The notes beneath the pieces were generated by a model. The model did no database searches, was not told the DNA's origin, and worked only from the letters and a program-made list of their open reading frames with translations. A stretch of 64,000 bases of DNA. Source: Paenirhizobium selenitireducens ATCC BAA-1503 (GTDB lineage Bacteria; Pseudomonadota; Alphaproteobacteria; Rhizobiales; Rhizobiaceae). A program made the translations under genes and the position numbers. Within the stretch, counting starts at the first letter, position 1. Each line of letters opens with the position of its first letter. Positions 32,647 to 41,011 of the stretch are shown in pieces. Where the stretch lies: contig NZ_JAEG01000002.1 in NCBI RefSeq assembly GCF_000518785.1, positions 496,001 to 560,000 of the forward strand. The letters are read 5' to 3'.

Positions 32647-33414
32647 TTACTGCGCAGCTTCCTCGATCAGTTCGGCGACCACCCGCGGCTTGGACACCAT
32701 GACGACGTGGGAGGCGCCCTCGACGACGACGGTGCGCTTGGAACCCGCGCGTTCGGCCATGAAGCCGAGGGCCGCGGCCGGGATGTTCTTGTCGCCGTCG
32801 CCATAGACGAAGAAGGACGGCAGCGTCTTCCAGGCAGGCTCGACCGACTTCTCCGTCAAGGCCGCTTCGGTGATCGGCCGCTGGCCGGCCGCCATCAGCG
32901 CGGCATCAGCGGAGGGAACGTCATGGGCGAACTGCTGGTGGAACTTCGCCTGGTCGATATAGAGGTCGACGCCGCCATCCGGCAGTTTTACGGGTGCGGC
33001 CAGGGCAGTCCCGAGCGTACCGCCGGGGAATTTTCCGGCGAGGTCGGCGGCCGCTTCCCCGACCTGCGGGGCAAAGGCCGCGACAAAGACCAGCGACTTG
33101 ACATTGTCGCGGCCCTTGGCGGCGGCCGAGATCACCTGGCCGCCATAGGAGTGGCCGACGAGAACAACCGGGCCTTCGATATTGCCGACGATGCTGGAGA
33201 CATAGGCCGCGTCACCCGCCACACTGCGCAGCGGATTGGCGGCGGCGACGACCGGATAGCCGTCCTTCTGCAGGATTTCGATGACGCCGTTCCAGCTGGA
33301 GGAGTCGGCAAAGGCGCCGTGGACGAGCACGACGGTTGGCTTGGCCGGCTCGGCCATTGCGGTACCGGACAGGAGTGCGCCGACGACGGCACCGACGAGT
33401 GCAAACTTGGACAT
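32647..33414 (-). CDS. Exported alpha/beta hydrolase
   Basis: 255 aa; ATG 33414 follows AAGAAGGAAAT. Residues 1-21 (MSKFALVGAVVGALLSGTAMA) are a signal peptide. The hydrolase fold shows VVLVHGAFADSSSWNGVIEI with the oxyanion HGAF, the nucleophile elbow VGHSYGGQ with Ser, FFVYGDGDKNIP with the acid, and the catalytic His in VEGASHVVMVSKP. Its pattern is that of salicylate-esterase/hydroxynitrile-lyase-like small hydrolases. It follows another hydrolase 61 bp downstream on the same strand, so both are probably under the OhrR-like regulator. Substrate not known. Confidence 0.87.
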   Translation of the reverse strand: MSKFALVGAVVGALLSGTAMAEPAKPTVVLVHGAFADSSSWNGVIEILQKDGYPVVAAANPLRSVAGDAAYVSSIVGNIEGPVVLVGHSYGGQVISAAAKGRDNVKSLVFVAAFAPQVGEAAADLAGKFPGGTLGTALAAPVKLPDGGVDLYIDQAKFHQQFAHDVPSADAALMAAGQRPITEAALTEKSVEPAWKTLPSFFVYGDGDKNIPAAALGFMAERAGSKRTVVVEGASHVVMVSKPRVVAELIEEAAQ

Positions 33415-33475
33415 GATGATTTCCTTCTTGGTTTTCAGTTTGGTTGGGTGGCTGGTGGTTGGCCGGGTGGAAAAA

Positions 33476-34297
33476 TCAGGCCTGGATGAAGGCCAGGACA
33501 TCTGCGTTGAAGCGGTCCGCCTCGGTCTGGGCGAGGCCATGCGAGCCGCCTTCGTAGATCGTGAGGGTCGCATTCGGCACGATCTCGGCGGCGCGGTGGG
33601 CGGCGGCCCTGATCGGGACGATCTGGTCGTCGTCGCCATGGACGATCAGGGTCGGGCGATCGATGCGGCGCAGGTCCTGCGTATAGTCGACCTCGGAGAA
33701 CTCGCGGATGCAGTCATACTGCCCCTTGATGCCGCCCTGCAGGCCGATCTGCCGGAAGCTTTCCCGCAGGCCGTCGTTGACCGCGGCGCCATCGCGGTTG
33801 AAGCCGTAAAAGGGCATGGTCAGATCGAAATAGAACTGCGAGCGGTTGCTGGCAGTCGCGTCGCGAATGCCGTCGAAGGCCTCGAGCGGCGTGCCGTCCG
33901 GGTTGGCTTCGGTCTTGAGCATCAGCGGCGGAACGGCGCCGACCAGCACGACCTTGGCGACACGGGCCGTGCCATGGCGGCCGAGATAGTGTGCCACCTC
34001 CCCGCCCCCGGTCGAATGGCCGATCATGATGATATCCTTCAGGTCCAGCGCCTCGATCAGCTCCGCCAGGTCGTCGGCATACCGGTCCATGTTGTTGCCG
34101 TCCCAGGTCTGGTCGGAACGGCCATGGCTGCGGCGGTCATGGGCGATGACGCGAAAGCCCTGCTGGCCGAAGAACAGCATCTGCTGGTCCCAGGCATCGG
34201 AAGACAGCGGCCAGCCATGCGAGAACAGGATCGGCTGGCCCGTTCCCCAGTCCTTGTAGAAGAGGCGCGTCCCGTCGGCGGTGGTGAAAAAGCTCAC
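33476..34297 (-). CDS. Alpha/beta hydrolase, cofactor-free haloperoxidase/arylesterase type
   Basis: 273 aa with a GTG start at 34297, following AAAGGAGATATGAC; an ATG inside that stretch runs into a stop at once. The motif order is [39 protein letters not shown], nucleophile Ser95 in [14 protein letters not shown], acid in [10 protein letters not shown], and His in EGGSHGLA. This is the typical pattern of non-haem chloroperoxidases/arylesterases, which also form peracids with hydrogen peroxide. The divergent regulator is OhrR-like, in line with peroxide or hypochlorite stress. It lacks a signal peptide. Confidence 0.9.
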   Translation of the reverse strand: MSFFTTADGTRLFYKDWGTGQPILFSHGWPLSSDAWDQQMLFFGQQGFRVIAHDRRSHGRSDQTWDGNNMDRYADDLAELIEALDLKDIIMIGHSTGGGEVAHYLGRHGTARVAKVVLVGAVPPLMLKTEANPDGTPLEAFDGIRDATASNRSQFYFDLTMPFYGFNRDGAAVNDGLRESFRQIGLQGGIKGQYDCIREFSEVDYTQDLRRIDRPTLIVHGDDDQIVPIRAAAHRAAEIVPNATLTIYEGGSHGLAQTEADRFNADVLAFIQA

Positions 34298-34313
34298 GTC
34301 ATATCTCCTTTTG

Positions 34314-34336
34314 TCAATTTAACTTGTGTGCGATTA
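34314..34336. promoter_or_regulatory. Operator copy 1 for the OhrR-like regulator
   Basis: This site, containing TTGTGTGCGATT, lies 17-39 bases upstream of the hydrolase start. Its reverse complement recurs 77 bases away at 34391-34414 with one mismatch in 22 bases. Confidence 0.6.
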
Positions 34337-34390
34337 CTTTGTGCACGATCTAAATACGCAAATGAAAGGCGAGCGTCAATAGCTTGCAAA

Positions 34391-34414
34391 TAAATCGCAC
34401 ACAAATTAAATTGA
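34391..34414. promoter_or_regulatory. Operator copy 2 for the OhrR-like regulator
   Basis: This mirror copy (core AATCGCACACAA) sits 20-43 bases upstream of the regulator start. The pair, one beside each divergent gene, points to control of both by one protein. Confidence 0.6.
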
Positions 34415-34433
34415 TGGAGATCAGGAGACCATC

Positions 34434-34892
34434 ATGCGCCAGAAGCCCGCCCCCGATATCCCCACTCACCCGGACGTCGACGAAATGCTGTGCTTTTCCA
34501 TCTATTCCGCCGGGCACGCCTTCAATCAGCTCTATCGCCCATTGCTGGATGCGATCGGCCTCACCTATCCGCAATATCTGGTGATGGTAGCGCTGTGGAA
34601 CCGCGACGGCCGCACGGTCAAGGAGCTGGGAGAAACGCTGTTTCTCGATTCCAGCACGCTGACGCCGCTTTTGAAGCGGCTGGAGGCGGCCGGCCTGCTG
34701 ACCCGCACCCGCAATCCGCAGGACGAGCGGCAGGTATTGCTTCATGTGAGCGAAAAAGGCCGCGCCCTGCAGCAGGAAGCCGCCCCCGTGGCGCGCTGCG
34801 TCGGAGACGCCGTCGGCCTCGATGTCGACACGGTCAAGACGATCCGGACCGCGATCGACGCCATCCGCGACAGCCTGCACAAGCGCGCCTAG
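34434..34892 (+). CDS. OhrR-like MarR family redox regulator
   Basis: 152 aa; ATG 34434 follows CAGGAGACC. The N-terminal segment [20 protein letters not shown] carries Cys20 in the exact context of the peroxide-sensing cysteine of OhrR. A winged helix follows ([40 protein letters not shown]) and Cys122 in ARCVG could be the resolving cysteine of a two-Cys OhrR. It should release DNA on oxidation by organic hydroperoxide or hypochlorite. Its usual target ohr is absent here; instead two hydrolases are divergent, with matching operators. MarR-wing residues DERQ are intact. Confidence 0.9.
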   Translation: MRQKPAPDIPTHPDVDEMLCFSIYSAGHAFNQLYRPLLDAIGLTYPQYLVMVALWNRDGRTVKELGETLFLDSSTLTPLLKRLEAAGLLTRTRNPQDERQVLLHVSEKGRALQQEAAPVARCVGDAVGLDVDTVKTIRTAIDAIRDSLHKRA

Positions 34893-34924
34893 AAGGGCCG
34901 CACGCGAAAGCGTCGACGCAAAAA

Positions 34925-34952
34925 CGCCCCCTGTCCCGGAAGACAGGAGGCG
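34925..34952. terminator. Hairpin terminator, mainly for ETF-QO
   Basis: CGCCCCCTGTC and GACAGGAGGCG form an 11-bp stem with one mismatch around CCGGAA. A-rich sequence before it gives TTTTTGCG after it on the minus strand; TCGTTTT follows on the plus strand. Confidence 0.7.
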
Positions 34953-34988
34953 CCTCGTTTTCTGAACGACCGCCAGGGGCGGACGCTC

Positions 34989-36650
34989 TTACATGTTCGG
35001 GTAAACCGGACCTTCGGCACCCTGCGGCGGGACCCAGTTGATATTCTGGTTCGGGTCCTTGATGTCGCAGGTCTTGCAGTGGACGCAGTTCTGCGCGTTG
35101 ATCACGTAGACCTGCTCACCATCCTTCTCCACCCATTCATAGACGCCGGCCGGGCAGTAGCGGGTCGAGGGACCGGCGAAGACGCCGAGTTCCGAGCGCT
35201 TCTGCAGGTCCATATCCTTGACCTGGAGATGGACCGGCTGATCCTCTTCATGATTGGTGTTGGACAGGAACACCGACGACAGGCGGTCGAAGGTCAAGAC
35301 GCCATCCGGCTTCGGATAGGCGATCGGCTTGTGTTTTGCCGCCGGCTCCAGCGAGGCCGCATCGGTCTTGCCGTGCTTCAGCGTGAAGGGTGAGGTTCCG
35401 AAGATCTGGTTGATCCACATGTCGAGGCCGCCCAGGCCCACGCCGAGTGCGGTGCCGAGCTTCGACCACAGCGGCTTGACGTTGCGCACGCGCTTCAGGT
35501 CCGTACCGATATCGGTCGAACGCCATCCGTTCTCGATCTCGACCGGCTCGTCATTGGCGCGGCCGCTCGCGATGGCTTCGGCGATCTTGTCGGCCGCCAG
35601 CATGCCGGACAGCACGGCATTGTGGCTGCCCTTGATGCGCGGCACGTTGACGAAGCCGGCGGAACAGCCGATCAGCGCGCCGCCCGGGAAGGAGAGCTTC
35701 GGCACCGACTGGTAGCCGCCTTCGGTGATGGCGCGCGCGCCATAGGACAGGCGCTTGGCACCCTCGAAGGTCGGCGCGATCCGCGGGTGGGTCTTGAAGC
35801 GCTGGAACTCCTCGAACGGGAAGAGATAGGGGTTCTTGTAGTTCAGGTGAACAACGAAGCCGACCGCGACCAGATTGTCTTCCAGGTGATAGAGGAAGGA
35901 ACCGCCGCCGGTCTTCATGTCGAGTGGCCAGCCGAACGAGTGCTGCACCAGGCCTTGGCGGTGGTGCTCGGGCTTCACCTGCCACAGTTCCTTCAGGCCG
36001 ATGCCGAACTTCTGCGGCTCGCGATCCTTGGACAGGTCGAATTTGGCGATCAGTTGCTTGGCGAGCGAACCGCGCACGCCTTCGCCGATCAGCACATATT
36101 TGCCGAGCAGTTCCATGCCGCGGGTGTAGTTCGGGCCTGGCTCGCCGTTCTTCTCGATACCCATGTCGCCGGTGGCGACTCCGATCACGGCACCCTGGTC
36201 GTTATAGAGCAGTTCGGTCGCGGCAAAGCCCGGATAGATCTCGACACCCAGCGCCTCGGCATGGGTGGCGAGCCAGCGACAGACATTGCCGAGCGAGACG
36301 ATGTAATTGCCGTGATTGTTCATCAGCGGCGGCATGAAGGCGTTGGGCAGGCGGATCGAGCCGGCAGGCCCGAGGAACAGGAACTGGTCGTCCTTGACCT
36401 CGGTCTTGAACGGATGGTCGGCATCCTCGCGCCAGTCGGGCAGCAGCTTGTCGACACCGATCGGATCGACCACGGCGCCCGACAGGATGTGCGCGCCGAC
36501 TTCCGAGCCCTTCTCGAGCACGACGACGGTGAGGTCCGGATTGACCTGTTTCAGGCGGATCGCCGCCGACAGACCGGCAGGGCCGGCCCCGACGATCACC
36601 ACGTCGAATTCCATGCTCTCGCGTTCGGGCAGTTCCATTTGCTCGCTCAT
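34989..36650 (-). CDS. Electron transfer flavoprotein-ubiquinone oxidoreductase
   Basis: 553 aa, normal for ETF-QO; ATG 36650 follows GGAGAGAGACG. The FAD-binding DVVIVGAGPAGLSAAIRLKQ opens the protein, followed by VLEKGSEVGAHILSGAVVDP. A membrane-inserting quinone region and GCSAGFVNVPRIKGSHNAVL lie in the middle. The C-terminal 4Fe-4S domain has CPAGVYEW, INAQNCVHCKTCDIKDP and QNINWVPPQGAEGPVYPNM, with all four cysteines. It passes electrons from acyl-CoA and amino-acid dehydrogenases, via ETF, to ubiquinone at the membrane. A palindrome TTACGTTAACGTCAA is found 137-151 bp upstream and may be a fatty-acid or branched-chain catabolic operator. Confidence 0.96.
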   Translation of the reverse strand: MSEQMELPERESMEFDVVIVGAGPAGLSAAIRLKQVNPDLTVVVLEKGSEVGAHILSGAVVDPIGVDKLLPDWREDADHPFKTEVKDDQFLFLGPAGSIRLPNAFMPPLMNNHGNYIVSLGNVCRWLATHAEALGVEIYPGFAATELLYNDQGAVIGVATGDMGIEKNGEPGPNYTRGMELLGKYVLIGEGVRGSLAKQLIAKFDLSKDREPQKFGIGLKELWQVKPEHHRQGLVQHSFGWPLDMKTGGGSFLYHLEDNLVAVGFVVHLNYKNPYLFPFEEFQRFKTHPRIAPTFEGAKRLSYGARAITEGGYQSVPKLSFPGGALIGCSAGFVNVPRIKGSHNAVLSGMLAADKIAEAIASGRANDEPVEIENGWRSTDIGTDLKRVRNVKPLWSKLGTALGVGLGGLDMWINQIFGTSPFTLKHGKTDAASLEPAAKHKPIAYPKPDGVLTFDRLSSVFLSNTNHEEDQPVHLQVKDMDLQKRSELGVFAGPSTRYCPAGVYEWVEKDGEQVYVINAQNCVHCKTCDIKDPNQNINWVPPQGAEGPVYPNM

Positions 36651-36786
36651 CGTCTCTCTCCGCTCGGCCGATCCCAGTCTTCGGCTTCTTCCTTGTCAAA
36701 ACACAAGCGCCCTGTCGAGCCGCAATGCGACACGCAGTGGCTCGAAATAAAGGCTGGGCGACATTCCCGATCAGAATATCTAACGC

Positions 36787-36801
36787 TTACGTTAACGTCA
36801 A
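36787..36801. promoter_or_regulatory. Palindromic operator candidate upstream of ETF-QO
   Basis: TTACGTTAACGTCAA contains the perfect 10-bp palindrome ACGTTAACGT, between divergent ETF-QO and FAD-oxidase genes. The half-site ACGT-containing pattern resembles published fatty-acid and branched-chain amino-acid operators of proteobacteria. Assignment to a particular regulator is inference. Confidence 0.45.
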
Positions 36802-36953
36802 TCTTTCGTCCGGGGCGGAGCGCCCTGGGCCGATTTGCCGCGACCAATTGGATCCGCCCCTTACTGGGTGATTGTCGGAGAGACCGCCGCGCACTAAACA
36901 TCGCCCGAAAGGGCTCGAACCGCGCGACGCCCGACCAGACAGGACAAGCACGA

Positions 36954-38363
36954 ATGGCCCACGAACCAGGCACCCGGTTCACCGCGACGCAACTGCTGGA
37001 ACGGCTCTCCGGCCTGCATCCCGACCTCGTCATCCTGGGTCCGGCGGACCTCAAAGGCCGGCACCCGGGCGAGCATGCCGACAATTTCGCCGGCGGCGTG
37101 ATGGCGCAACCCGGCTCGACCGCGGCAGCGGCGGCGCTGGTGTCGTGGTGCGCCGCGCATGACGTCGCCATCGTGCCGCAGGGCGGGCTGACCGGGCTCG
37201 TCGGCGGCAATGTCAGCCATGCCGGCGAGGTGATCCTGTCGTCCGCCCGGCTCAACCGCATCGTTGCCATCCATCCGGAGGAAATGACGGTGACCGTCGA
37301 GGCCGGGGTGCCGCTCGAGACCCTGCAGCAGGCGATCGCCGCCCATGGCCTGACGACCGGTATCGACCTCGGCTCGCGCGGCTCGGCCACCATCGGCGGC
37401 ATGGTCTCGACCAATGCCGGCGGCATTCTCGCCTTCCGCAACGGGGTGATGCGCCACCAGGTGCTCGGCCTCGAGGCGGTGCTGCCGTCCGGCGCCGTCT
37501 TTTCCGACCTCACCCGCGTGGTCAAGGTCTCGGCCGGGCCGGACCTCAAGCATCTGTTCATCGGCGGCGAAGGCGCCTTCGGCTTCGTCACCCAGGTGGT
37601 GCTGAAACTGGAGCCGCAGCGGCCCGCCCGCGCCACCGCCTTTCTCGGCGTGGCCGATGCAGCCTCGGCGCTCTCCGTCATCCGTCATTTTCGCAGCCTC
37701 TCCTCCGTGACGCTCGAAGGCGCGGAAATGATGTGGCCGCGCTACATCCGCGACGGCGCGGCGCTCAAGGGTTTCGATCTCTCCTGGCTCGAACAGGATG
37801 CCGCGGCCCTGCTGATCGAGGTCTCGGCGGAAACGGTCGAGGCGGCGGCGGCGGCCCTGGAAGAGGGACTTGAAACGCTCTGGGAACCGGTCGGCCTCAA
37901 GGGCGGCGTGATCGCCCAGTCGCTCGACCAGGCGCGCCGGTTCTGGGACATTCGCGAGGATTCGGGCTTCTACTACCCGGCGATCCCCGACGCTCCCTCC
38001 TTCGACATCTCCGTGCCGCCGACCTATCTCGACACCTATGTCGCCGGCCTCGACGCCCGGCTGAAGGCGATCGATCCGACCTTTGAGGCCTATGTCTACG
38101 GCCATATCGCCGACGGCAACCTGCATCTCACCCTGATCAAGCACGGCCCGCTGCCGGAGGCGGAACTTCTGGCCGTGGAAAATGCGATCTACACCGGCAT
38201 CCGCGAAGCCGGCGGCTCCTTTTCCGCCGAACACGGCGTCGGAACCGAAAAGCGCCATGCCTACGAGACCTTCGGCTCGCCGGAAAAGCAGGCGCTCGCC
38301 CGCTTGATCAAGCAGGCGATCGATCCGAAGGGCTTGTTCAATCCGGGCAAGGTGCCGTTTTGA
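36954..38363 (+). CDS. FAD-binding oxidase (GlcD/D-lactate dehydrogenase-like)
   Basis: 469 aa from ATG 36954, after AGGACAAGCACGA. A much longer frame beginning at 35622 only reads through the antisense of ETF-QO. The PCMH-type FAD domain contains VSWCAAHDVAIVPQGGLTGL, LGSRGSATIGGMVSTNAGGI and GGEGAFGFVTQVVLKLEPQR. The C-terminal cap has VYGHIADGNLHLTL and AEHGVGTEKRHAY, typical of enzymes using 2-hydroxy acids such as D-2-hydroxyglutarate or glycolate. Electrons probably go to ETF or a quinone, and ETF-QO is divergent next door. Substrate not fixed. Confidence 0.9.
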   Translation: MAHEPGTRFTATQLLERLSGLHPDLVILGPADLKGRHPGEHADNFAGGVMAQPGSTAAAAALVSWCAAHDVAIVPQGGLTGLVGGNVSHAGEVILSSARLNRIVAIHPEEMTVTVEAGVPLETLQQAIAAHGLTTGIDLGSRGSATIGGMVSTNAGGILAFRNGVMRHQVLGLEAVLPSGAVFSDLTRVVKVSAGPDLKHLFIGGEGAFGFVTQVVLKLEPQRPARATAFLGVADAASALSVIRHFRSLSSVTLEGAEMMWPRYIRDGAALKGFDLSWLEQDAAALLIEVSAETVEAAAAALEEGLETLWEPVGLKGGVIAQSLDQARRFWDIREDSGFYYPAIPDAPSFDISVPPTYLDTYVAGLDARLKAIDPTFEAYVYGHIADGNLHLTLIKHGPLPEAELLAVENAIYTGIREAGGSFSAEHGVGTEKRHAYETFGSPEKQALARLIKQAIDPKGLFNPGKVPF

Positions 38364-38508
38364 ATTCGCATGCAGATCTGGCCGTTGCAGGCAAATAGCT
38401 GTCCTTTGTGCGTTGGCGCGCCAAGCCGGCGACTGGCAATCATGGGTCATGGGACGAGATGTCGCCGGCACCTCTCCCCATCGACGCCAGATAGAGAAAG
38501 GCCTGCCC

Positions 38509-38811
38509 ATGCTGATCGCCCATGTTCGGTTCCGCGTCGTCGAAGAGGATCGCCAAAAGGCGCTCGACGCCCTGATGGCGAACGCCGCCGCCATCCGCGC
38601 CATGAAGGGTTGCCTGGCCTTTGTTCCATTCCTCGATCCGACCGACCGGCAGGGCCTTGGCGTGCTGCACGAATGGCAAAGCGGTGAAGACTTTGCGGCC
38701 TATGCCGCCTCGCCCGCATTTGTCGAAACCGCCTCGATCCTGCGTCCCCTGATGACGGCGGCCCCGGTCAGCCGTCGCTTTGACGCGAGGCTGATCGAGA
38801 CGGTAAACTGA
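38509..38811 (+). CDS. ABM-domain (antibiotic biosynthesis monooxygenase-like) protein
   Basis: 100 aa; ATG 38509 follows AGAGAAAGG. The ferredoxin-like ABM fold has MLIAHVRFRVVEEDRQKALD, MKGCLAFVPFLDPTDRQGLG and VLHEWQSGEDFAAYAASPAF. Members are small dimeric monooxygenases, haem-related enzymes, or YgiN-like quinone monooxygenases; activity cannot be told from sequence. An AraC regulator gene starts 4 bases after its stop, so the two are translated together. Confidence 0.82.
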   Translation: MLIAHVRFRVVEEDRQKALDALMANAAAIRAMKGCLAFVPFLDPTDRQGLGVLHEWQSGEDFAAYAASPAFVETASILRPLMTAAPVSRRFDARLIETVN

Positions 38812-38815
38812 ACGT

Positions 38816-39568
38816 ATGAAACCGGACGCCTATTGTTTTCACCAGAGTTTCGAGCCCGCAGGCCCCTCCGAATTCCGGATGGACCGGCACTATCTGCTCT
38901 ATGCAATGGAAGGAACGATCCGGCTGGAAGCGGATGGCCGGCGCTGGACGCTGCCGCCGGCCCGCGCGGCATTGATCGCTGCCGGCCATCCGGTCACGAT
39001 TTCGATCCTGTCGCGGCTGACCTCCGCATCGGTGCTCTACGCACCCAGTTTCGCGCCCCCTCCACCGCAGGTTCTGTCGGTATTCGATGTCTCGCCGCTG
39101 GCCCGCGAACTGATCGCCGAGTGCCGCCAATGGGGCCCCGAAGGCGGCGCGCTGTCGCCCTATGCGCAGAGGATCTTCGAAACGCTGGTGGCTGTCATCC
39201 TGAAGCTTGCGGAAACGCCGAGCCCTTGCGTGCTGCCCACACCGGCAAGCCCCGGCCTTGCCCGGGCGCTGGCACTGACGGAACAACTGGCTGATGGCAC
39301 CCCCGTCTTTACCGAGATCGCCAAGGCCACAGGCCAGTCACCGCGCGCGCTGGCCCGCCGTTTCTCGGCCGAAATGGGGATGACCTGGCGCGAGGCGCTT
39401 CGGCGCATCCGCCTCATCCGCGCCGTCGAGGCGCTGGCCGGCGGCGACGCTCCGGTCACCGAGATCGCGCTTGGCGTCGGCTACACTTCGCTGTCGGCCT
39501 TCAATACCGCCTTCCGCGACCTGATGGGCAAGAGCCCGCGCGAGTACCGCGCAACCTTCCGGGATTGA
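38816..39568 (+). CDS. AraC family transcriptional regulator
   Basis: 250 aa, ATG 38816, 4 bases after the ABM gene. An N-terminal cupin domain (EFRMDRHYLLYAMEGTIRLE, PARAALIAAGHPVTISIL) is followed by two helix-turn-helix units at about 150-245: FTEIAKATGQSPRALARRFS and VTEIALGVGYTSLSAFNTAF, with the usual FRDLMGKSPREYR signature. The ligand is unknown; co-translation with the ABM protein suggests it controls that gene. It is otherwise a full-length member of the type. Confidence 0.88.
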   Translation: MKPDAYCFHQSFEPAGPSEFRMDRHYLLYAMEGTIRLEADGRRWTLPPARAALIAAGHPVTISILSRLTSASVLYAPSFAPPPPQVLSVFDVSPLARELIAECRQWGPEGGALSPYAQRIFETLVAVILKLAETPSPCVLPTPASPGLARALALTEQLADGTPVFTEIAKATGQSPRALARRFSAEMGMTWREALRRIRLIRAVEALAGGDAPVTEIALGVGYTSLSAFNTAFRDLMGKSPREYRATFRD

Positions 39569-39754
39569 ACAGGCGCGCCGGGACCACGGATGCCTTTGAC
39601 CCGCGGCGCGGGGCTGACAAAGATGACCGCACAGCAAGGTACCCGAGCCTGCCCCCCGTCCCCCGCGCTTTTCCCTTCCCAAACCCGCAGGTCCCCCTAT
39701 AACTTTGCCCAACTCCGCTTGCGGCGGACACAGGAACCAGGGAAGGAGACAAAC

Positions 39755-40543
39755 ATGGATCTCGGAATTTCAGGCAAGCGCGCCCTCGTGCTCGCCTCGT
39801 CGCGCGGCCTTGGCCTCGGCATTGCCCGGGCGCTGGCCGATGAGGGAGCGCATGTGCTGCTGTGCGGGCGCAGCGCCGACAAGCTGAAGGCCAATGCCGA
39901 CGCCATCAATGCCGAGGGCCGGGGCAAGGCCGACTGGGTCGAGGCCGATCTGGCCGACAGCGGCTTCGTCGACACGATGCTCGCCGCCGTCCACCACAAG
40001 CTCGGCGGCATCGACATCCTCGTCAACAATACCGGCGGCCCGACGCCCGGCACGGCGGAGGAGATGACGGCGGAAAAGCTCTACAACTTCTTCCAGTCGA
40101 TGGTGGTGCGCGTCATCACGCTGACCAATGCGCTGCTGCCGCTGATGCAGACGCAGGGTTTTGGCCGCATCCTCACCGTCGCCTCGTCCGGCGTGTTCGA
40201 GCCGATCCCCAATCTGGCGCTGTCCAACACGCTGCGGGCGGCGCTCGTCGGCTGGAACAAGACGCTTGCGACCGAGGTCGCCTCCTATGGCGTCACCGCC
40301 AACATGCTGCTGCCCGGCCGCATCCACACCGACCGGATCGACGAGCTCGACGCCGCCAATGCCAAAAAGGCCGGAAAGTCGGTGGACGAGGTGCGCACCG
40401 CCTCGCTGAAGTCGATCCCGGCCGGCCGGCTCGGCACGGTGGAGGAATTCGGCGCCGCCGCCGCCTTCCTATGCTCGGCGCCCGCCTCCTATGTCACAGG
40501 CACGATGCTGCGCGTCGACGGCGGAGCGGCCCGATCGATCTGA
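39755..40543 (+). CDS. Atypical SDR family protein without YxxxK
   Basis: 262 aa; ATG 39755 follows GGAAGGAGAC. It has the Rossmann motif LASSRGLGLG and NNTGG instead of NNAG. After the catalytic-type serine (VASSGVFEPIPNLAL), the place of Tyr-x3-Lys reads SNTLRAALVGWNK: the Tyr is Ser and the Lys is Arg by alignment to AAL-x5-K. The C-terminal half is normal (ANMLLPGRIHTDRI, GTMLRVDGG). It is related to 3-oxoacyl-ACP reductase-like SDRs, but the active site is changed, so another chemistry or a non-catalytic role is likely. Monocistronic, with a terminator downstream. Confidence 0.85.
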   Translation: MDLGISGKRALVLASSRGLGLGIARALADEGAHVLLCGRSADKLKANADAINAEGRGKADWVEADLADSGFVDTMLAAVHHKLGGIDILVNNTGGPTPGTAEEMTAEKLYNFFQSMVVRVITLTNALLPLMQTQGFGRILTVASSGVFEPIPNLALSNTLRAALVGWNKTLATEVASYGVTANMLLPGRIHTDRIDELDAANAKKAGKSVDEVRTASLKSIPAGRLGTVEEFGAAAAFLCSAPASYVTGTMLRVDGGAARSI

Positions 40544-40571
40544 CGGCTTGACACGGCCAGCGACCGACCGA

Positions 40572-40603
40572 AGACCCCGCAACGCTCTGTGCGTGCGGGG
40601 TCT
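40572..40603 (+). terminator. Terminator after the SDR gene
   Basis: AGACCCCGCA pairs with TGCGGGGTCT over 10 bp around a 12-base loop, followed by TCCTTATATT. Confidence 0.7.
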
Positions 40604-40707
40604 TCCTTATATTAACCTCCCCAGAACAGGCGGATGGATTTCGCTGGTGTCCCGCTCAGACTCGACTATAGTGGGTGCGACAAATTGTTCCATGGGAGGA
40701 GAGACTA

Positions 40708-40932
40708 TTGGGGCAGATTCGCCAACTTTTCACCGTCGTCGGCGCGTTGACGCTGCTGGTCGGCATTGCCTGGGTCGCCCACGGCACCGGCGTGCTGCGC
40801 CTGCCCGGCACCGACTTCATGCCCAATGAAAGCGTGTGGACGATCAATGGCCTGCTCGTCGCCGTCTTCGGCCTGATCGTCTTCATCGGCGCACGCTGGT
40901 TCCTGCGCCGCGAACACCCATCGGCGAACTGA
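40708..40932 (+). CDS. Small two-helix membrane protein, copy 1
   Basis: 74 aa with a TTG start at 40708, chosen because a strong GGGAGGAGAG lies 5-14 bases before it and no ATG is available. Two hydrophobic segments (LFTVVGALTLLVGIAWVAHG and INGLLVAVFGLIVFIGARWF) flank a short loop with GVLRLPGTDFMPNESVW. The same layout and key words appear in the next gene (GxFPYPASSFMxxQSPW), so the two are tandem paralogues. Unknown function; it is followed by an intrinsic terminator. Confidence 0.75.
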   Translation: MGQIRQLFTVVGALTLLVGIAWVAHGTGVLRLPGTDFMPNESVWTINGLLVAVFGLIVFIGARWFLRREHPSAN

Positions 40933-40963
40933 CGGCCCTGGCTTGACTGCCTGACAAATCCGG

Positions 40964-40997
40964 CGACCGCGCCTCGCGCGGTCGTTTGTCTTTTTTT
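40964..40997 (+). terminator. Strong terminator between the two small membrane proteins
   Basis: CGACCGCGC pairs with GCGCGGTCG around CTC, followed by TTTGTCTTTTTTT. It lies only 14 bases before the start codon of the second paralogue, so that gene needs read-through or a promoter overlapping the hairpin. Confidence 0.85.
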
Positions 40998-41011
40998 GGG
41001 AAACAGACGCC

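Noticed and set aside
35622..36953. N-terminal extension of the FAD oxidase to 913 residues
   Set aside because: It reads antisense through ETF-QO; similarity to known oxidases begins at 36954, where a binding site is found.
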